A DNA stretch of 64,000 bases from NCBI GenBank assembly GCA_050944055.1, contig JBMNQI010000002.1:1-64000 (forward strand). Direction: 5' to 3'. Of the stretch, positions 25,668 to 34,502 are shown one piece after another. The position numbers and the translations under genes are program-made. The first letter of the stretch is position 1, and each line of letters opens with the position of its first letter. This stretch comes from JBMNQI01 sp050944055. Lineage in GTDB: Bacteria > Bacillota > Clostridia > Oscillospirales > Oscillospiraceae. The notes beneath the pieces were generated by a model. The model was not told where the DNA came from, did no database searches, and saw only the letters and a list, made by a program, of their open reading frames with translations.

Positions 25668-26647
25668 TTATCATCTTCCCCCTTAATGATATCGGTAATT
25701 CTAACGGCGTATTTTAGGCCTTTTGTCCCAAACGCGGCGCGAAATTTCGCCAGATTCTGAATTTTTATTGTTAAAGGCTCATCAATCCTGTGTTCAAGCT
25801 GTATCACATCGCCGACCTGCAGGTAGGCGATATCTTTTACTGAGGCCGTAGTATCGTTGAAAATTGCGTGTAACTCTACCATCGTATTATAAATCTTCTT
25901 CCCCATTCCCTCAGAGTTTACGCCCGTTTTTTTGCCCTGCTTCGAGTACCAGGACCTGGTGTTCATCTGTTTTGCCACGGGCTCGATGGCCACATGAGGC
26001 AGGCAGATGCTTATCACGCCGGCGTCCGGCCCGATTTTCATATTGAACGTTATTACCGCAACCGGTTCGTTTATATCGACTATCTGCGCGAACTGGCTGC
26101 TGGTTTCAATTCGGTCAAGCCGGGAACGCGTCCTCACAACCCTTGCCCAGGCTTCGTCAAAAAACCGCAGCATCTGGTTGATTATTCGTTCAATAATCGC
26201 CAGTTCAATTTCCGTAAAGGTTTTTCTTGATATCATATTCGAGCTGGCGCCGCCGAAAAGCCTGTTTATAATCGCGTCAGTTATCTCCGCGGACAGCTGC
26301 ATCAGTATCGAGCCCTCCATGGGCTCGGAGTTAATAATCGCCAGCAAAACCGGATTCGGCAGGGCGTTGTTGAACTCATAGAACGTGAGCTCTTCAATCG
26401 ACAATATTTCCAGTTCGCAGTAGCTGCGCAGGGCGCCGGTGAAAAAATTCGCGAGAAGCTGAGCAAAACTCTGCATCACGATATTGATTGTGCGCATCTG
26501 CTCTTTAGGAAATCTGTTCGCCGTCTTGAAATCATACGGCTTTATATTTGACTCCGAGGCCAAATCGCCGGCAGACGCTTTTTTGTCCCCCATTGCTATC
26601 TCGTTTATCAGGCTGTCAATCTCGGATTGAGACAGGATTTCACTCAA
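25664..26647 (-). CDS. fliM: Flagellar motor switch protein FliM
   Basis: This 327-residue C-ring protein binds phospho-CheY at its N-terminal peptide LSQSEIDSLINEI and relays the switch signal to FliG. The middle CheC-like domain and the C-terminal SpoA domain are present (VQLEHRIDEPLTIKIQNLAKFRAAFG). TTG at 26647 is preferred because AGAGGTG lies 6-7 bases upstream and it yields MSEILSQSEID, the usual FliM start. A GTG at 26656 overlaps that ribosome site and is less likely. Gene order fliL-fliM-fliY is standard. Confidence 0.92.
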   Translation of the reverse strand: MSEILSQSEIDSLINEIAMGDKKASAGDLASESNIKPYDFKTANRFPKEQMRTINIVMQSFAQLLANFFTGALRSYCELEILSIEELTFYEFNNALPNPVLLAIINSEPMEGSILMQLSAEITDAIINRLFGGASSNMISRKTFTEIELAIIERIINQMLRFFDEAWARVVRTRSRLDRIETSSQFAQIVDINEPVAVITFNMKIGPDAGVISICLPHVAIEPVAKQMNTRSWYSKQGKKTGVNSEGMGKKIYNTMVELHAIFNDTTASVKDIAYLQVGDVIQLEHRIDEPLTIKIQNLAKFRAAFGTKGLKYAVRITDIIKGEDDK

Positions 26648-26674
26648 CTGATTCACCTCTATCCGGAAGCTTCT

Positions 26675-27079
26675 TTACTGCATAACGAAGTCGCTGAAAT
26701 ACACCGTTACTATATTCTCTATTCCAAGCGCCAGATTAAGCTCCTTGGCTAATTCCCCGCGCAGCCTGTCCTGTATTCCGTCGCTTTTAAGGTCTTCCTC
26801 GGTAAGCTCCCTGAGCCTCTTTATTATGGTGTCCCGGATCACGTACTCGCTGTCGCCGAGCTCGTCGGCAAGCTTGTCCGTATCCAGCATGAGCACGACA
26901 GTCGTTTTAAAAAGCTTGGAGCTGCCTTTTACATTTGTTACGAAGTAGTCGCCGGGGACATAGGCTGTAAGCTCAATTTTTTCCTCCCCCTCTTTACCCT
27001 TTTTCCCAAACAGGGAACATCCCGATAGGCAAGCTGCAATAATGAGCACAGCCAGAACAAATATCAAACTCTTTTTCAT
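26675..27079 (-). CDS. fliL: Flagellar basal-body associated protein FliL, with a lipoprotein-type signal
   Basis: FliL surrounds the stators and supports torque generation. The 134-residue protein has the FliL C-terminal domain (KTTVVLMLDTDKLADEL, IRDTIIKRLRELTEEDL, GIENIVTVYFSDFVMQ). Its N-terminus, MKKSLIFVLAVLIIAACLSGC, ends in a clean lipobox LSGC with Cys21, unlike the simple transmembrane anchor usual for FliL. If processed, the protein would be a lipoprotein on the outer face of the membrane. It follows motB by 33 bases and precedes fliM. Confidence 0.85.
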   Translation of the reverse strand: MKKSLIFVLAVLIIAACLSGCSLFGKKGKEGEEKIELTAYVPGDYFVTNVKGSSKLFKTTVVLMLDTDKLADELGDSEYVIRDTIIKRLRELTEEDLKSDGIQDRLRGELAKELNLALGIENIVTVYFSDFVMQ

Positions 27080-27112
27080 GATAATAACTTCTCCTTCTGA
27101 ACCATGTGAAAG

Positions 27113-27898
27113 CTAGCTGTCCAGAATTACTTTTTCAATTACAAAATCGACGCGCCTGTTTGCCGCCCTTCCCTCTTCGGTATCGTTTGTCTCGACCGGA
27201 TGGTACTCCCCGTAGGCGGCGGCCGACAGCTTGTCCAGGTCTATCCTCCCGGAGGATAAGAAGACCCTCAGCGCGGCGTTTGCCCTGGCCATTGAAAGCT
27301 CCCAGTTGCTGTCAAACTCATACGTGTGAATAGGCACATTGTCCGTATGGCCTTCAATCCGCACCATGTCTACTGCGTCTATGTTTTCGGCAATAAACTC
27401 GATAACATGCCCTAATATTTTCAGTCCGTCGGGCAGAATATCCGCCTTGCCCGATTCGAACAGAGCCACCTCAAGAAAGCGCACGCTTATTACATCGTCG
27501 TATCTTGTTGCCGATATAGAGCTTTCAAGCCCGTTAGTGATAATGTAATTCCTTATTTTTTCATACAGCTCGTCGAACTGAAGCTCATATCTCTCATAAA
27601 TACCGTCTGCTAAAACTTCTTCGGGCTCCTCAGGCTCGGTTTCATCCTCATAAGCAACACTTATGCCCTCTACAACTATCTCTTTCTGCCTGACCGTCTG
27701 TTCGTCCATGGCCTCTATAACAATGGAATTACCGCCCGTGAAGCTTCCTACAAGCGCCTTCCACTTTTCGGCGTCGATGTTTGAAAAAGAATACAGAAGC
27801 ACGAAGAAGCACAGCAGGTTCGTAACCAGATCGCCGTATGTATCCATCCAATTGTAGCCTCTGCCCTCATCCGGGGCCGACCTCCTCGATCTAGCCAA
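27113..27898 (-). CDS. motB: Flagellar stator protein MotB
   Basis: The 261-residue protein forms the proton- or sodium-driven stator with MotA. A single membrane helix carries the ion-binding Asp in YGDLVTNLLCFFVLLYSFS near residue 22. The C-terminal OmpA-like peptidoglycan-binding domain is recognisable by VRIEGHTDNVPI and NWELSMARANAALRVFL. TTG at 27898 is the start, inside the end of motA, with GGGGAG 9 bases upstream. Ion specificity cannot be settled by eye. Confidence 0.92.
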   Translation of the reverse strand: MARSRRSAPDEGRGYNWMDTYGDLVTNLLCFFVLLYSFSNIDAEKWKALVGSFTGGNSIVIEAMDEQTVRQKEIVVEGISVAYEDETEPEEPEEVLADGIYERYELQFDELYEKIRNYIITNGLESSISATRYDDVISVRFLEVALFESGKADILPDGLKILGHVIEFIAENIDAVDMVRIEGHTDNVPIHTYEFDSNWELSMARANAALRVFLSSGRIDLDKLSAAAYGEYHPVETNDTEEGRAANRRVDFVIEKVILDS

Positions 27899-28691
27899 CT
27901 TTCTTCTCTCCCCTGTCCGGTGTAACCAGCGACACCTGGGTGTCCTTTGATTCCGCCCGCGACATGAAGGCGTTCAGCTTCTCTCTTATTATCCTCGGGT
28001 TCTCACCGTCCTGAATCGAAAGGAAGCCCTCAAGTATCATTTCTTTTCTAAGGTACTCCTGATTGCCGACTGCTTTAAGCTTTTTGGAAAGAGGGGTAAA
28101 CACAAGGTTTGCCAGCATTGAGCCGTAGAACGTGGTTACCAAAGCAATCGCCATCTGCGGTCCGAGCATTTTTACATCCGAGAGGGATTGAAGCATGTTA
28201 ATAAGGCCTATTAGGGTACCGATAAGGCCGAACGCGGGGGAGTAGGCGGCCATCGCCTCCAACACGGTCCTGTTTTCGGAATGGCGCTCCTTAATGAAGT
28301 CAAGCTCCGTCTCCATGATGCCCTTTATAAGCTCGGGATCCGAACCGTCTACAATAAGCATAATGCCTTTCTTCAGGTAAGCGTCCTGTATATCGCCCAC
28401 GGCTCCTTCAAGGGCGAGTATCCCCTCTTTTCTGGCTGTATTCGCCAGCTCAATCAGCATTTCCACATCGTCGTTGATACTGGTTTTATCTTTTTTAAAA
28501 GCCCGGACGACGGCCCTGGCGGTTTCCTTAAGCCTTTTAAGGGGGAAGGAAGCCAGCGTCGCGCATATAACGCCGCCTAACGTAATAAAGACGGACGGTA
28601 GATTTAAATAGAGCCCTACTGATCCGCCGCCAATATAAAAGCTGATGACAACGCAGGCAAAGCCTGAAAGTATTCCAACTAATGTCGACAT
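27891..28691 (-). CDS. motA: Flagellar stator protein MotA
   Basis: This 266-residue membrane protein has four helices and a large cytoplasmic loop that contacts FliG. Family motifs include GGVICATLASFPLKRLKE near residue 38, and YSPAFGLIGTLIGLINML near residue 150 (third helix, ion channel). It is translationally coupled to motB by an 8-base overlap. The upstream gap of about 97 bases to flbD shows no promoter that I can support. Confidence 0.93.
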   Translation of the reverse strand: MSTLVGILSGFACVVISFYIGGGSVGLYLNLPSVFITLGGVICATLASFPLKRLKETARAVVRAFKKDKTSINDDVEMLIELANTARKEGILALEGAVGDIQDAYLKKGIMLIVDGSDPELIKGIMETELDFIKERHSENRTVLEAMAAYSPAFGLIGTLIGLINMLQSLSDVKMLGPQMAIALVTTFYGSMLANLVFTPLSKKLKAVGNQEYLRKEMILEGFLSIQDGENPRIIREKLNAFMSRAESKDTQVSLVTPDRGEKKVG

Positions 28692-28788
28692 ATACCCTAC
28701 CGCCTCGCCGGATTAAACGGTATAATCCTAAATATTCTGTCTGTTATAAAACAGGCGCAGGCAAAGAATTTCTTTATCGAACCTGAAA

Positions 28789-28986
28789 TCACCATAGATA
28801 CCGTCCGAATATTTCCCGCTTGCTCTCAACAATCAAGCGCTTCACTTCTTCCGCCGATTCAGCGACCGGAACCTTCCTTCCGCCCTCTAAAGTCAATATC
28901 GTATCCGGGGTCTCCTCAATAAACTCAATTTTGTCTTCATTCACCCAGAATCTCTCTGTTTTATTGAGCCTTGTCACAAAAATCAT
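28789..28986 (-). CDS. flbD: Flagellar FlbD family protein (short)
   Basis: The 65-residue protein starts MIFVTRLNKTERFWVNEDKIEFIEETPDTILTL, the usual FlbD/SwrD opening of Firmicutes. In Bacillus, SwrD raises motor power by supporting the stators. It lies between flgE and motA, its conserved position. It is unrelated to the Caulobacter regulator of the same name. AAAGGGCG precedes the start. Confidence 0.88.
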   Translation of the reverse strand: MIFVTRLNKTERFWVNEDKIEFIEETPDTILTLEGGRKVPVAESAEEVKRLIVESKREIFGRYLW

Positions 28987-29014
28987 CGCAATACGCCCTT
29001 TCGGGTTTTATTTA

Positions 29015-29085
29015 CAGTGCCTGCCGAAACGTCGCATTGAAGTGCTTTAACAAACGCATCATGCCGATATGCTCGGCAGGCACTG
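29015..29085 (-). repeat. 13-bp perfect inverted repeat between flgE and flbD
   Basis: CAGTGCCTGCCGA at 29015-29027 is the exact inverse of TCGGCAGGCACTG at 29073-29085, with a 45-base loop. It lies in the 108-base gap and would fold in the unit A mRNA. It has no U-tract, so it may be an RNA-processing or stability element. Confidence 0.6.
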
Positions 29086-29094
29086 CGCTATGCT

Positions 29095-30024
29095 TTACGA
29101 GCGCTTAAGATTCACAAGCTCCTCAAGCATCGTATCCGAGGTCGTTATAACTCGGGAGTTTGCCTGAAACCCTCTCTGCATGATTATCATGTTTGTCAGC
29201 TCAGTCGCAAGGTCCACGTTGGACATTTCGAGGCAGCCGGACTTAAGAGACCCGGCGAAGCCCTCATTCGCGTAATCGTAAGCGGGCTCTCCTGAGTTTT
29301 GCGATACAGAGTAGAGGCTGTCGCCTGCTTTTTCAAGACCGGCGGCATTTACGAACGTCGCCAGCACGATTCTGCCGACTTGCACTTCGTCGCCTGGCTC
29401 AATTCCCGCCGGCAGGCTGTGTACAGTCCCGTCCTCATCCGTATATGACGTGGATTTGACGACGGCTGAAATAACGCCGTTTCCGTCGACGCTGTAGCTT
29501 GAATATAACTTGTTGTCTATAACTATGTTCGTCATTACGTCGTCCGTGTCTGTACCCGTTTCATCAAAATCCGACAAGACTGTAGTCCCGATATTCTCTT
29601 CAGCAATCAAAACGCCCCTGATAAAGTTGCCCGCCTCCGTTACAAGGTTCCCCTCGTCGTCAAGCGAGAATGCGCCGTTTCTCGTGTAGTACTCGTTCCC
29701 GTCGGAGCCCTGTATTACAAAATAACCCTCGCCCGTAATCGCGAAGTCGAGCGTGTTGCCGGTGGTTTCCGTGCTCCCTTCGGAAATGGACGTTCTAATG
29801 CTGGATATAGACATTCCGAGGCCGACCTGCTGCGCGTTTGAGCCGCCAGCATTTGCCGTAGCCCCCGTGGCCTCGCTTATCGTCTGGCTGTAAATGTCCG
29901 AGAACATAACGCTGCTTGCTTTATAAGCCGTCGTGTTGACGTTCGATATATTGTTTCCAATGACATCCATGGCCGTCTGGTGGTTCTTAAGGCCGGACAC
30001 CGCGGAAAATAACGATCTCATCAT
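29095..30024 (-). CDS. flgE: Flagellar hook protein FlgE
   Basis: The 309-residue protein has the rod/hook/filament N-terminal motif (MRSLFSAVSGLKNHQTAMDVIGNNISNVNTTAYKAS) and the matching C-terminus (ATELTNMIIMQRGFQANSRVITTSDTMLEELVNLKR), both needed to pack in the axial structure. The middle domain FAITGEGYFVIQGSDG is typical. At 309 residues it is shorter than enteric FlgE but near the size of Bacillus hook protein. It follows flgD (hook cap), which supports the hook rather than rod assignment. ACGGAGG precedes the start. Confidence 0.9.
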   Translation of the reverse strand: MMRSLFSAVSGLKNHQTAMDVIGNNISNVNTTAYKASSVMFSDIYSQTISEATGATANAGGSNAQQVGLGMSISSIRTSISEGSTETTGNTLDFAITGEGYFVIQGSDGNEYYTRNGAFSLDDEGNLVTEAGNFIRGVLIAEENIGTTVLSDFDETGTDTDDVMTNIVIDNKLYSSYSVDGNGVISAVVKSTSYTDEDGTVHSLPAGIEPGDEVQVGRIVLATFVNAAGLEKAGDSLYSVSQNSGEPAYDYANEGFAGSLKSGCLEMSNVDLATELTNMIIMQRGFQANSRVITTSDTMLEELVNLKRS

Positions 30025-30053
30025 ATAGCATTTCCTCCGTTAGATTTTTTCGT

Positions 30054-30698
30054 TTAACTGATTACCTCATCCGCCGCGTCGCTTATGTCGGTGATGCATT
30101 CGACGGGGATTGCCACATTATCGACCACGGCATATATTCTTCCTTCCTCGCAGGCTACCGCCGTGACAACGCCGCCTGCCGACACGGTCGCCCCGTCCTC
30201 ATCCTCGCAGACGCCGTTTACGGTTTTCCCGATCAGATTTGAGGACTCGACCAGCGCAGTGTCCGTCGTAAGCAGGTTCGGGTCGAATACCTGGGCTATT
30301 TCGTCAAGCCCGACCACAGCCTCGCCTATGGTGGCGTAATATGAGCCTCCGCTTGTAAATACGCTGCTGATCGTTCCGTAATAGTAATTTGTCCTTCCGG
30401 TATCGGGATCTGTTTTCTCGGCGTACGCATATTTGCCGACTAGGCTGTACGCCTGCATGGACGACATGCCCGAATTGAGCTGCTGCATTTCCTGCAGGGA
30501 CGACATCTGGGCAAGCTGCGTCAAAAACTCCGTGTCGCTCTGCGGGCTGAGCGGATCCTGATACTGCAGCTGGGCCACAAGAAGCGTGAGAAACGTTTCC
30601 GTATCAACCGAAAGATTTGACCTCTGCGTATTTGACGCGCCGCCTGATTTTATGGAGCCCGCTGTAGTTATGGCGTCTGAAATCTGCGTGACTGACAT
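30054..30698 (-). CDS. flgD: Flagellar hook assembly (cap) protein FlgD
   Basis: The 214-residue protein caps the growing hook. The conserved block TETFLTLLVAQLQYQDPLSPQSDTEFLTQLAQMSSLQEMQQLN at about 32-75 is diagnostic. The C-terminal half is a variable beta domain with AYSLVGKYAYAEKTDPDTG. GGAGGAAAC stands before the ATG. It sits between fliK and flgE, as in other Firmicutes. Confidence 0.93.
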   Translation of the reverse strand: MSVTQISDAITTAGSIKSGGASNTQRSNLSVDTETFLTLLVAQLQYQDPLSPQSDTEFLTQLAQMSSLQEMQQLNSGMSSMQAYSLVGKYAYAEKTDPDTGRTNYYYGTISSVFTSGGSYYATIGEAVVGLDEIAQVFDPNLLTTDTALVESSNLIGKTVNGVCEDEDGATVSAGGVVTAVACEEGRIYAVVDNVAIPVECITDISDAADEVIS

Positions 30699-30713
30699 AG
30701 TTTCCTCCTCTTG

Positions 30714-32024
30714 CTAGGCGCTGTATGACACAGTGCTTCCGATAACGTCTTCATATGACCAGTCAAAAATCTTCGTTATATTGGAGCTCTCATAGGCCGC
30801 CTGCACCTTATCAGGCCTTTTCCAGCCGGAACCATAGCCGCGGCCGCGATCGGAACCGCCGAACGATTCGCTTCCGAACTGCCCGGGGCCCGGGTCGGAG
30901 CATATAACGTCCAGGCTCCTCAGTTCAACGCCTTTTTCGCCGAGTTTGTCCGCCAATGCGCCTATCTCGCCCGACAGAAGCTCATGAACCCGGCTGTCCT
31001 TAGTGCGTATCAGCGCCTTAAGGCCGCCCTCCCCCCTGGTTATGGAAATCGTAAGCTTTCCAAGGCTCTCCGGCTCAAGCTGGATTTCAAGCCGTCCCCC
31101 GCTTTCTTCATGAAAATGCGAAAGGAAATCCGTTATTTCCGAAAACGCGGTACTGACGGCGGCTTTAATCACGCTGCCGGCGGGTTTATCCGGCGCGGCC
31201 GCTTCCCGGCTTATGCCGAAGCCGGAAAGAAGCTTGGGCGTTAAATCCGCATTTTCTTCCCGCTTCGGATCCGTTTCCTCTTTTTCCATGCCGGCGGATT
31301 CCGACGCTTTGCATTCAGCGCCTGCTGCGCCGGGCTGCGCGAGATCCTCTGCGTCTGCCGTTACGGCTGCCTGCAAAGTTTCTCCCGCCGCCGGCTTTGA
31401 ATAAGACACTTCGATTTTGTCGTTTTCCGGTATGTTCAGGCTCCGGCTTGCCTCATTTAAAACGACCTGCGGCTCCTCAGCCAGCGCCTGCGCCAGAGCC
31501 TGCGCTACTGCCCGAACCTGCTCACTGGAATTCTCCAAAGGGCACAGATTGCCGCCGGGCTCCCCCTGTGCGGCATTGCCCGTTTCCTGAAACAGCTTAC
31601 GTATTTGCGGCATCCGTGCCATGATCGTTTCCCTTTCCTCGCTGCCAAGGCTTTCAAAAATACTTTGAGCCGTGGCCTGCAGGGCGGCGATATCCGTATC
31701 GCCTGAAACGCCGTTTCCCTCGAGAACGCCAGTGAACGTTTCCACTGCCGGCGTAATTTCTTCATTCTCAGATGTGCCGGCTGAGCGCTCCGTCATTCCC
31801 ATCAGGCTGAGCAGCTGTTGAAAAAGTGCTGTCAACACCGATTCGGCCGTTTTATCATCTGAGAGGTCATCATCTGACTCTGCAGCCGCCGCTTGTCCGG
31901 CCGCCGCTTCTTCCGCGATTGCTGAAAACAAATCGGAAAAAGAAGCGCCTTCTTCGCTTGCGATGCTGATTTCCGTTTCCGGCAGAGCAACGCTTATGGC
32001 CTCCGCTGGTGATATTGAGATCAT
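30714..32024 (-). CDS. fliK: Flagellar hook-length control protein FliK
   Basis: The 436-residue protein is acidic and of low complexity for its first 300 residues (many Ala, Glu and Ser), as usual for the molecular ruler segment. The conserved C-terminal domain at about 325-400 reads GRLEIQLEPESLGKLTISITRGEGGLKALIRTKDSRVHELL, which matches the Flg_hook switch domain. It is secreted, measures hook length and triggers the change to filament export. AGGAGGTG precedes the start. Confidence 0.88.
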   Translation of the reverse strand: MISISPAEAISVALPETEISIASEEGASFSDLFSAIAEEAAAGQAAAAESDDDLSDDKTAESVLTALFQQLLSLMGMTERSAGTSENEEITPAVETFTGVLEGNGVSGDTDIAALQATAQSIFESLGSEERETIMARMPQIRKLFQETGNAAQGEPGGNLCPLENSSEQVRAVAQALAQALAEEPQVVLNEASRSLNIPENDKIEVSYSKPAAGETLQAAVTADAEDLAQPGAAGAECKASESAGMEKEETDPKREENADLTPKLLSGFGISREAAAPDKPAGSVIKAAVSTAFSEITDFLSHFHEESGGRLEIQLEPESLGKLTISITRGEGGLKALIRTKDSRVHELLSGEIGALADKLGEKGVELRSLDVICSDPGPGQFGSESFGGSDRGRGYGSGWKRPDKVQAAYESSNITKIFDWSYEDVIGSTVSYSA

Positions 32025-32050
32025 AGTTTCACCTCCTTCTTTGGTTTGTC

Positions 32051-32090
32051 TTCGCCGGCTGTTTCCGCGCCGAGGGATTCAGCCGGCGAA
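32051..32090 (-). promoter_or_regulatory. Hairpin between motE and fliK
   Basis: TTCGCCGGCTG (32051-32061) is the exact inverse of CAGCCGGCGAA (32080-32090), loop 18 bases. There is no U-tract on the minus strand. It could adjust expression of the distal genes. Confidence 0.5.
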
Positions 32091-32104
32091 GCTCTAAAGC
32101 AAGC

Positions 32105-32713
32105 TCATTTGAGCAAACTTTCCGTGATTGCGGCGGCAAGCTTCGGCTCCATTCGGCCAAGCGCCGCGGCCGAGCTTTCAGGTTTCATGAAGTAGAGCAC
32201 AACGGCAATATCCATTTCACTTTCCATTTCGGACAGCGCCGCGGCTGCCTGTTCGGCGTCCATGTTCGAATAAATCGCTCCGAGCTGTACAAACTGCTCT
32301 ATGCGCTCTTCAGACAGACTGCCTATAAACAGTTCAAATGAGCTTTCCGTCTCTTCCTGCTCCCTGGCCTGTACCTGGCCGTCAAATTCGGCCTGGGCCC
32401 TGGCCAGATCGGACTCTCTTTTGGCAAGCCCCTCTTCAATGGAACCGAGCTCAGATTCGCGCGCTACAAGCCTCGCCTCCCATGCCGCCAGGGTCTCATA
32501 AGCGGGATCAAACGAGGCGAGCAGCTTTATGATCATATCACGGCCGCCGAACAGGTTTTTTACGACCGTCAGAACCGCCGCGGCTATTAATACAGTCAGC
32601 AGGGCGGCGGCAATCAGTGCTTTCAGGCCTTTTTTCTTATTTTTGCCTTTCTCGTCCGTCATCGGAATTTCCGCAGTATTATTCCGCATTATGCTATTAA
32701 CTGCAGCCATCAT
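32105..32713 (-). CDS. MotE-like / MgtE-N-domain flagellar protein
   Basis: This 202-residue protein has one membrane helix at about residues 30-52 and a coiled coil (AWEARLVARESELGSIEEGLAKRESDLARAQAEFD). Its C-terminal domain resembles the FliG-middle/MgtE-N helical repeat (IYSNMDAEQAAAALSEMESEMDIAVVLYFMKPESSAAALGRM). This arrangement matches the MotE/YlxF family that sits after fliJ in Firmicutes and acts in stator or export function. Exact role here is inferred from position. Confidence 0.75.
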   Translation of the reverse strand: MMAAVNSIMRNNTAEIPMTDEKGKNKKKGLKALIAAALLTVLIAAAVLTVVKNLFGGRDMIIKLLASFDPAYETLAAWEARLVARESELGSIEEGLAKRESDLARAQAEFDGQVQAREQEETESSFELFIGSLSEERIEQFVQLGAIYSNMDAEQAAAALSEMESEMDIAVVLYFMKPESSAAALGRMEPKLAAAITESLLK

Positions 32714-32736
32714 AGTTACCTTTTCGCGGGCAATTT

Positions 32737-33186
32737 TCAGCCTGTCTTTTCAACCGACTTGTTGTAAGAAATCAGATCGCCCAGCACTCTTTCCTCATCT
32801 TTTGCAGCTTCTTCAAGATAGGCCCGGTATTGCTCTTCCCGGAGCTTCTCAATCGTCTTGATTTCCTTCATAAGAGTTACAAGCTCCGACTGCTTTGCCT
32901 CTTTTATACGCTCCGCCTCGCAAATGCTTGCATTAAGCGCTTTCAGATGAGCCTGCAGGTAGTCGGCAAAGTTTGCGTACCAGGCCATCCTTGGAGGCGG
33001 CATTCCTTTTCGCATCTCTTTTTTGTACCCGATGCTGCTCTCCTCAAGCCTTCTCTCGAGCTCCTCTTTTTCCGCGTACAATTCGTTTAACCGGTTCTGT
33101 ATCTCGGCAAGCTCCGTTTTCTTCTGCTTTTCGTTTATCCTTTTGAGCTTAAGCAGAGGCTGAAGAGAAAAAACAAACCTCTTCAT
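32737..33186 (-). CDS. fliJ: Flagellar export chaperone FliJ
   Basis: The 149-residue protein is almost wholly an antiparallel coiled coil, starting MKRFVFSLQPLLKLKRINEKQKKTELAEIQNRL, the standard FliJ opening. It links the FliI ATPase ring to FlhA in the export gate. Its start overlaps the fliI stop by 4 bases (33183-33186). Confidence 0.9.
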   Translation of the reverse strand: MKRFVFSLQPLLKLKRINEKQKKTELAEIQNRLNELYAEKEELERRLEESSIGYKKEMRKGMPPPRMAWYANFADYLQAHLKALNASICEAERIKEAKQSELVTLMKEIKTIEKLREEQYRAYLEEAAKDEERVLGDLISYNKSVEKTG

Positions 33187-34502
33187 GTCCCGCTCCTAAG
33201 CCTTGCGAGGCTGTCCAAAACGTCCCCGAAAACAGCCTTCTCCTCTATGCCCTGCATAAGGAAAGAATTAATCCTCCCGTTGAGCTCTATCGCCTCGTCT
33301 ATCTCGGGGTTGGAGCCTTTTATATAAGCTCCGATATTTATAAGGTCCTGAGCCTCGCGGTATACGGACAGCTTGTTTTTTACGAAGCCCGCGTTTTCGT
33401 AATGGTCCGGGGATACGATATCGCGCATTACCCTGCTTATGCTGGAAAGTACGTCTATAGCAGGGTAATGGTTTGCGGAAGCCAGCGCTCTTGAGAGTAT
33501 TATATGGCCGTCCAGTATGCCTCTTACCGTGTCGGAGATCGGCTCGTTCATATCGTCGCCCTCGACGAGCACAGTATAAAGACCGGTGATGGAGCCATTT
33601 TCGGACATGCCGCTGCGCTCAAGCAGCTTTGGGAGCAAGGTATAGACTGACGGCGGGAAGCCTCTTGAGATCGGCGGCTCACCGACCGCCATGCCGATCT
33701 CCCTCTGTGCCATTGCAAACCTGGTCAGCGAGTCCATGAGCAGCAGCACGTTGTTCCCTCTGTCCCTGAAATACTCGGCTATGGCCGTCCCGACCATGGC
33801 GCATTTGAGCCTCATCATCGCCGGCTGGTCGGAGGTCGCGACGACCAGGACGGATCTTTTCAGCCCCTCCGGCCCCAGGTCCTTCTCAATAAAATCCTTG
33901 ACCTCCCGGCCCCGCTCGCCTACAAGCGCGATAACGTTTATATCGGCCACGGTGTTTCGTGCTATCATACCGAGCAGAGTGCTTTTCCCGACGCCGCTGC
34001 CCGCGAATATGCCCATTCTCTGGCCCTTGCCGACTGTCAGAAGCCCGTCTATGGCTTTTACTCCGAGCGGCAGAACCTCTTTTATCCTGCTCCTTGAAAG
34101 AGGCGCGGGCGGCTCGTTGTCGACAGGAAAATAGCGCTCCGGTTCTATCGGGCCGTAATCGTCTATCAGGTTCCCCAGGGCGTCTAAAACCCTGCCCTTG
34201 AGCATTTCGCCGACCGGCACCTGAAACGGCATATTTGTTGAAATAACGCGGCTGCCGAGTCCAATTCCCTCGAGCTTGCCGTAAGGCATTAGCAAAACGC
34301 TCTGATCCTTGAAGCCTACGACCTCGGCCTCTATGAACCTGTTGCCTTTGTACGAAAATATCCTGCAGACGTCGCCTATTCTGGCCGTCGGGCCGTTTGA
34401 TTCTATCGTAAGGCCGACGATTTTTGTCACTTTCCCGCCGTATTCCAGCGGGTCCATCCTGCGCAGTATATCGTGATATTTTTTTAAATCCGGCGTTTTC
34501 AT
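33183..34502 (-). CDS. fliI: Flagellum-specific export ATPase FliI
   Basis: The 439-residue ATPase is related to F1 beta and powers substrate loading into the flagellar type III export gate. Walker A is GIFAGSGVGKSTLLGM near residue 165, Walker B is NVLLLMDSLTRFAMAQREIG near residue 250, and GEPPISRGFPPSVYTLLPKLLERSG follows. It overlaps fliH and fliJ by 4 bases on each side, so fliH-fliI-fliJ are coupled. Confidence 0.95.
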   Translation of the reverse strand: MKTPDLKKYHDILRRMDPLEYGGKVTKIVGLTIESNGPTARIGDVCRIFSYKGNRFIEAEVVGFKDQSVLLMPYGKLEGIGLGSRVISTNMPFQVPVGEMLKGRVLDALGNLIDDYGPIEPERYFPVDNEPPAPLSRSRIKEVLPLGVKAIDGLLTVGKGQRMGIFAGSGVGKSTLLGMIARNTVADINVIALVGERGREVKDFIEKDLGPEGLKRSVLVVATSDQPAMMRLKCAMVGTAIAEYFRDRGNNVLLLMDSLTRFAMAQREIGMAVGEPPISRGFPPSVYTLLPKLLERSGMSENGSITGLYTVLVEGDDMNEPISDTVRGILDGHIILSRALASANHYPAIDVLSSISRVMRDIVSPDHYENAGFVKNKLSVYREAQDLINIGAYIKGSNPEIDEAIELNGRINSFLMQGIEEKAVFGDVLDSLARLRSGT

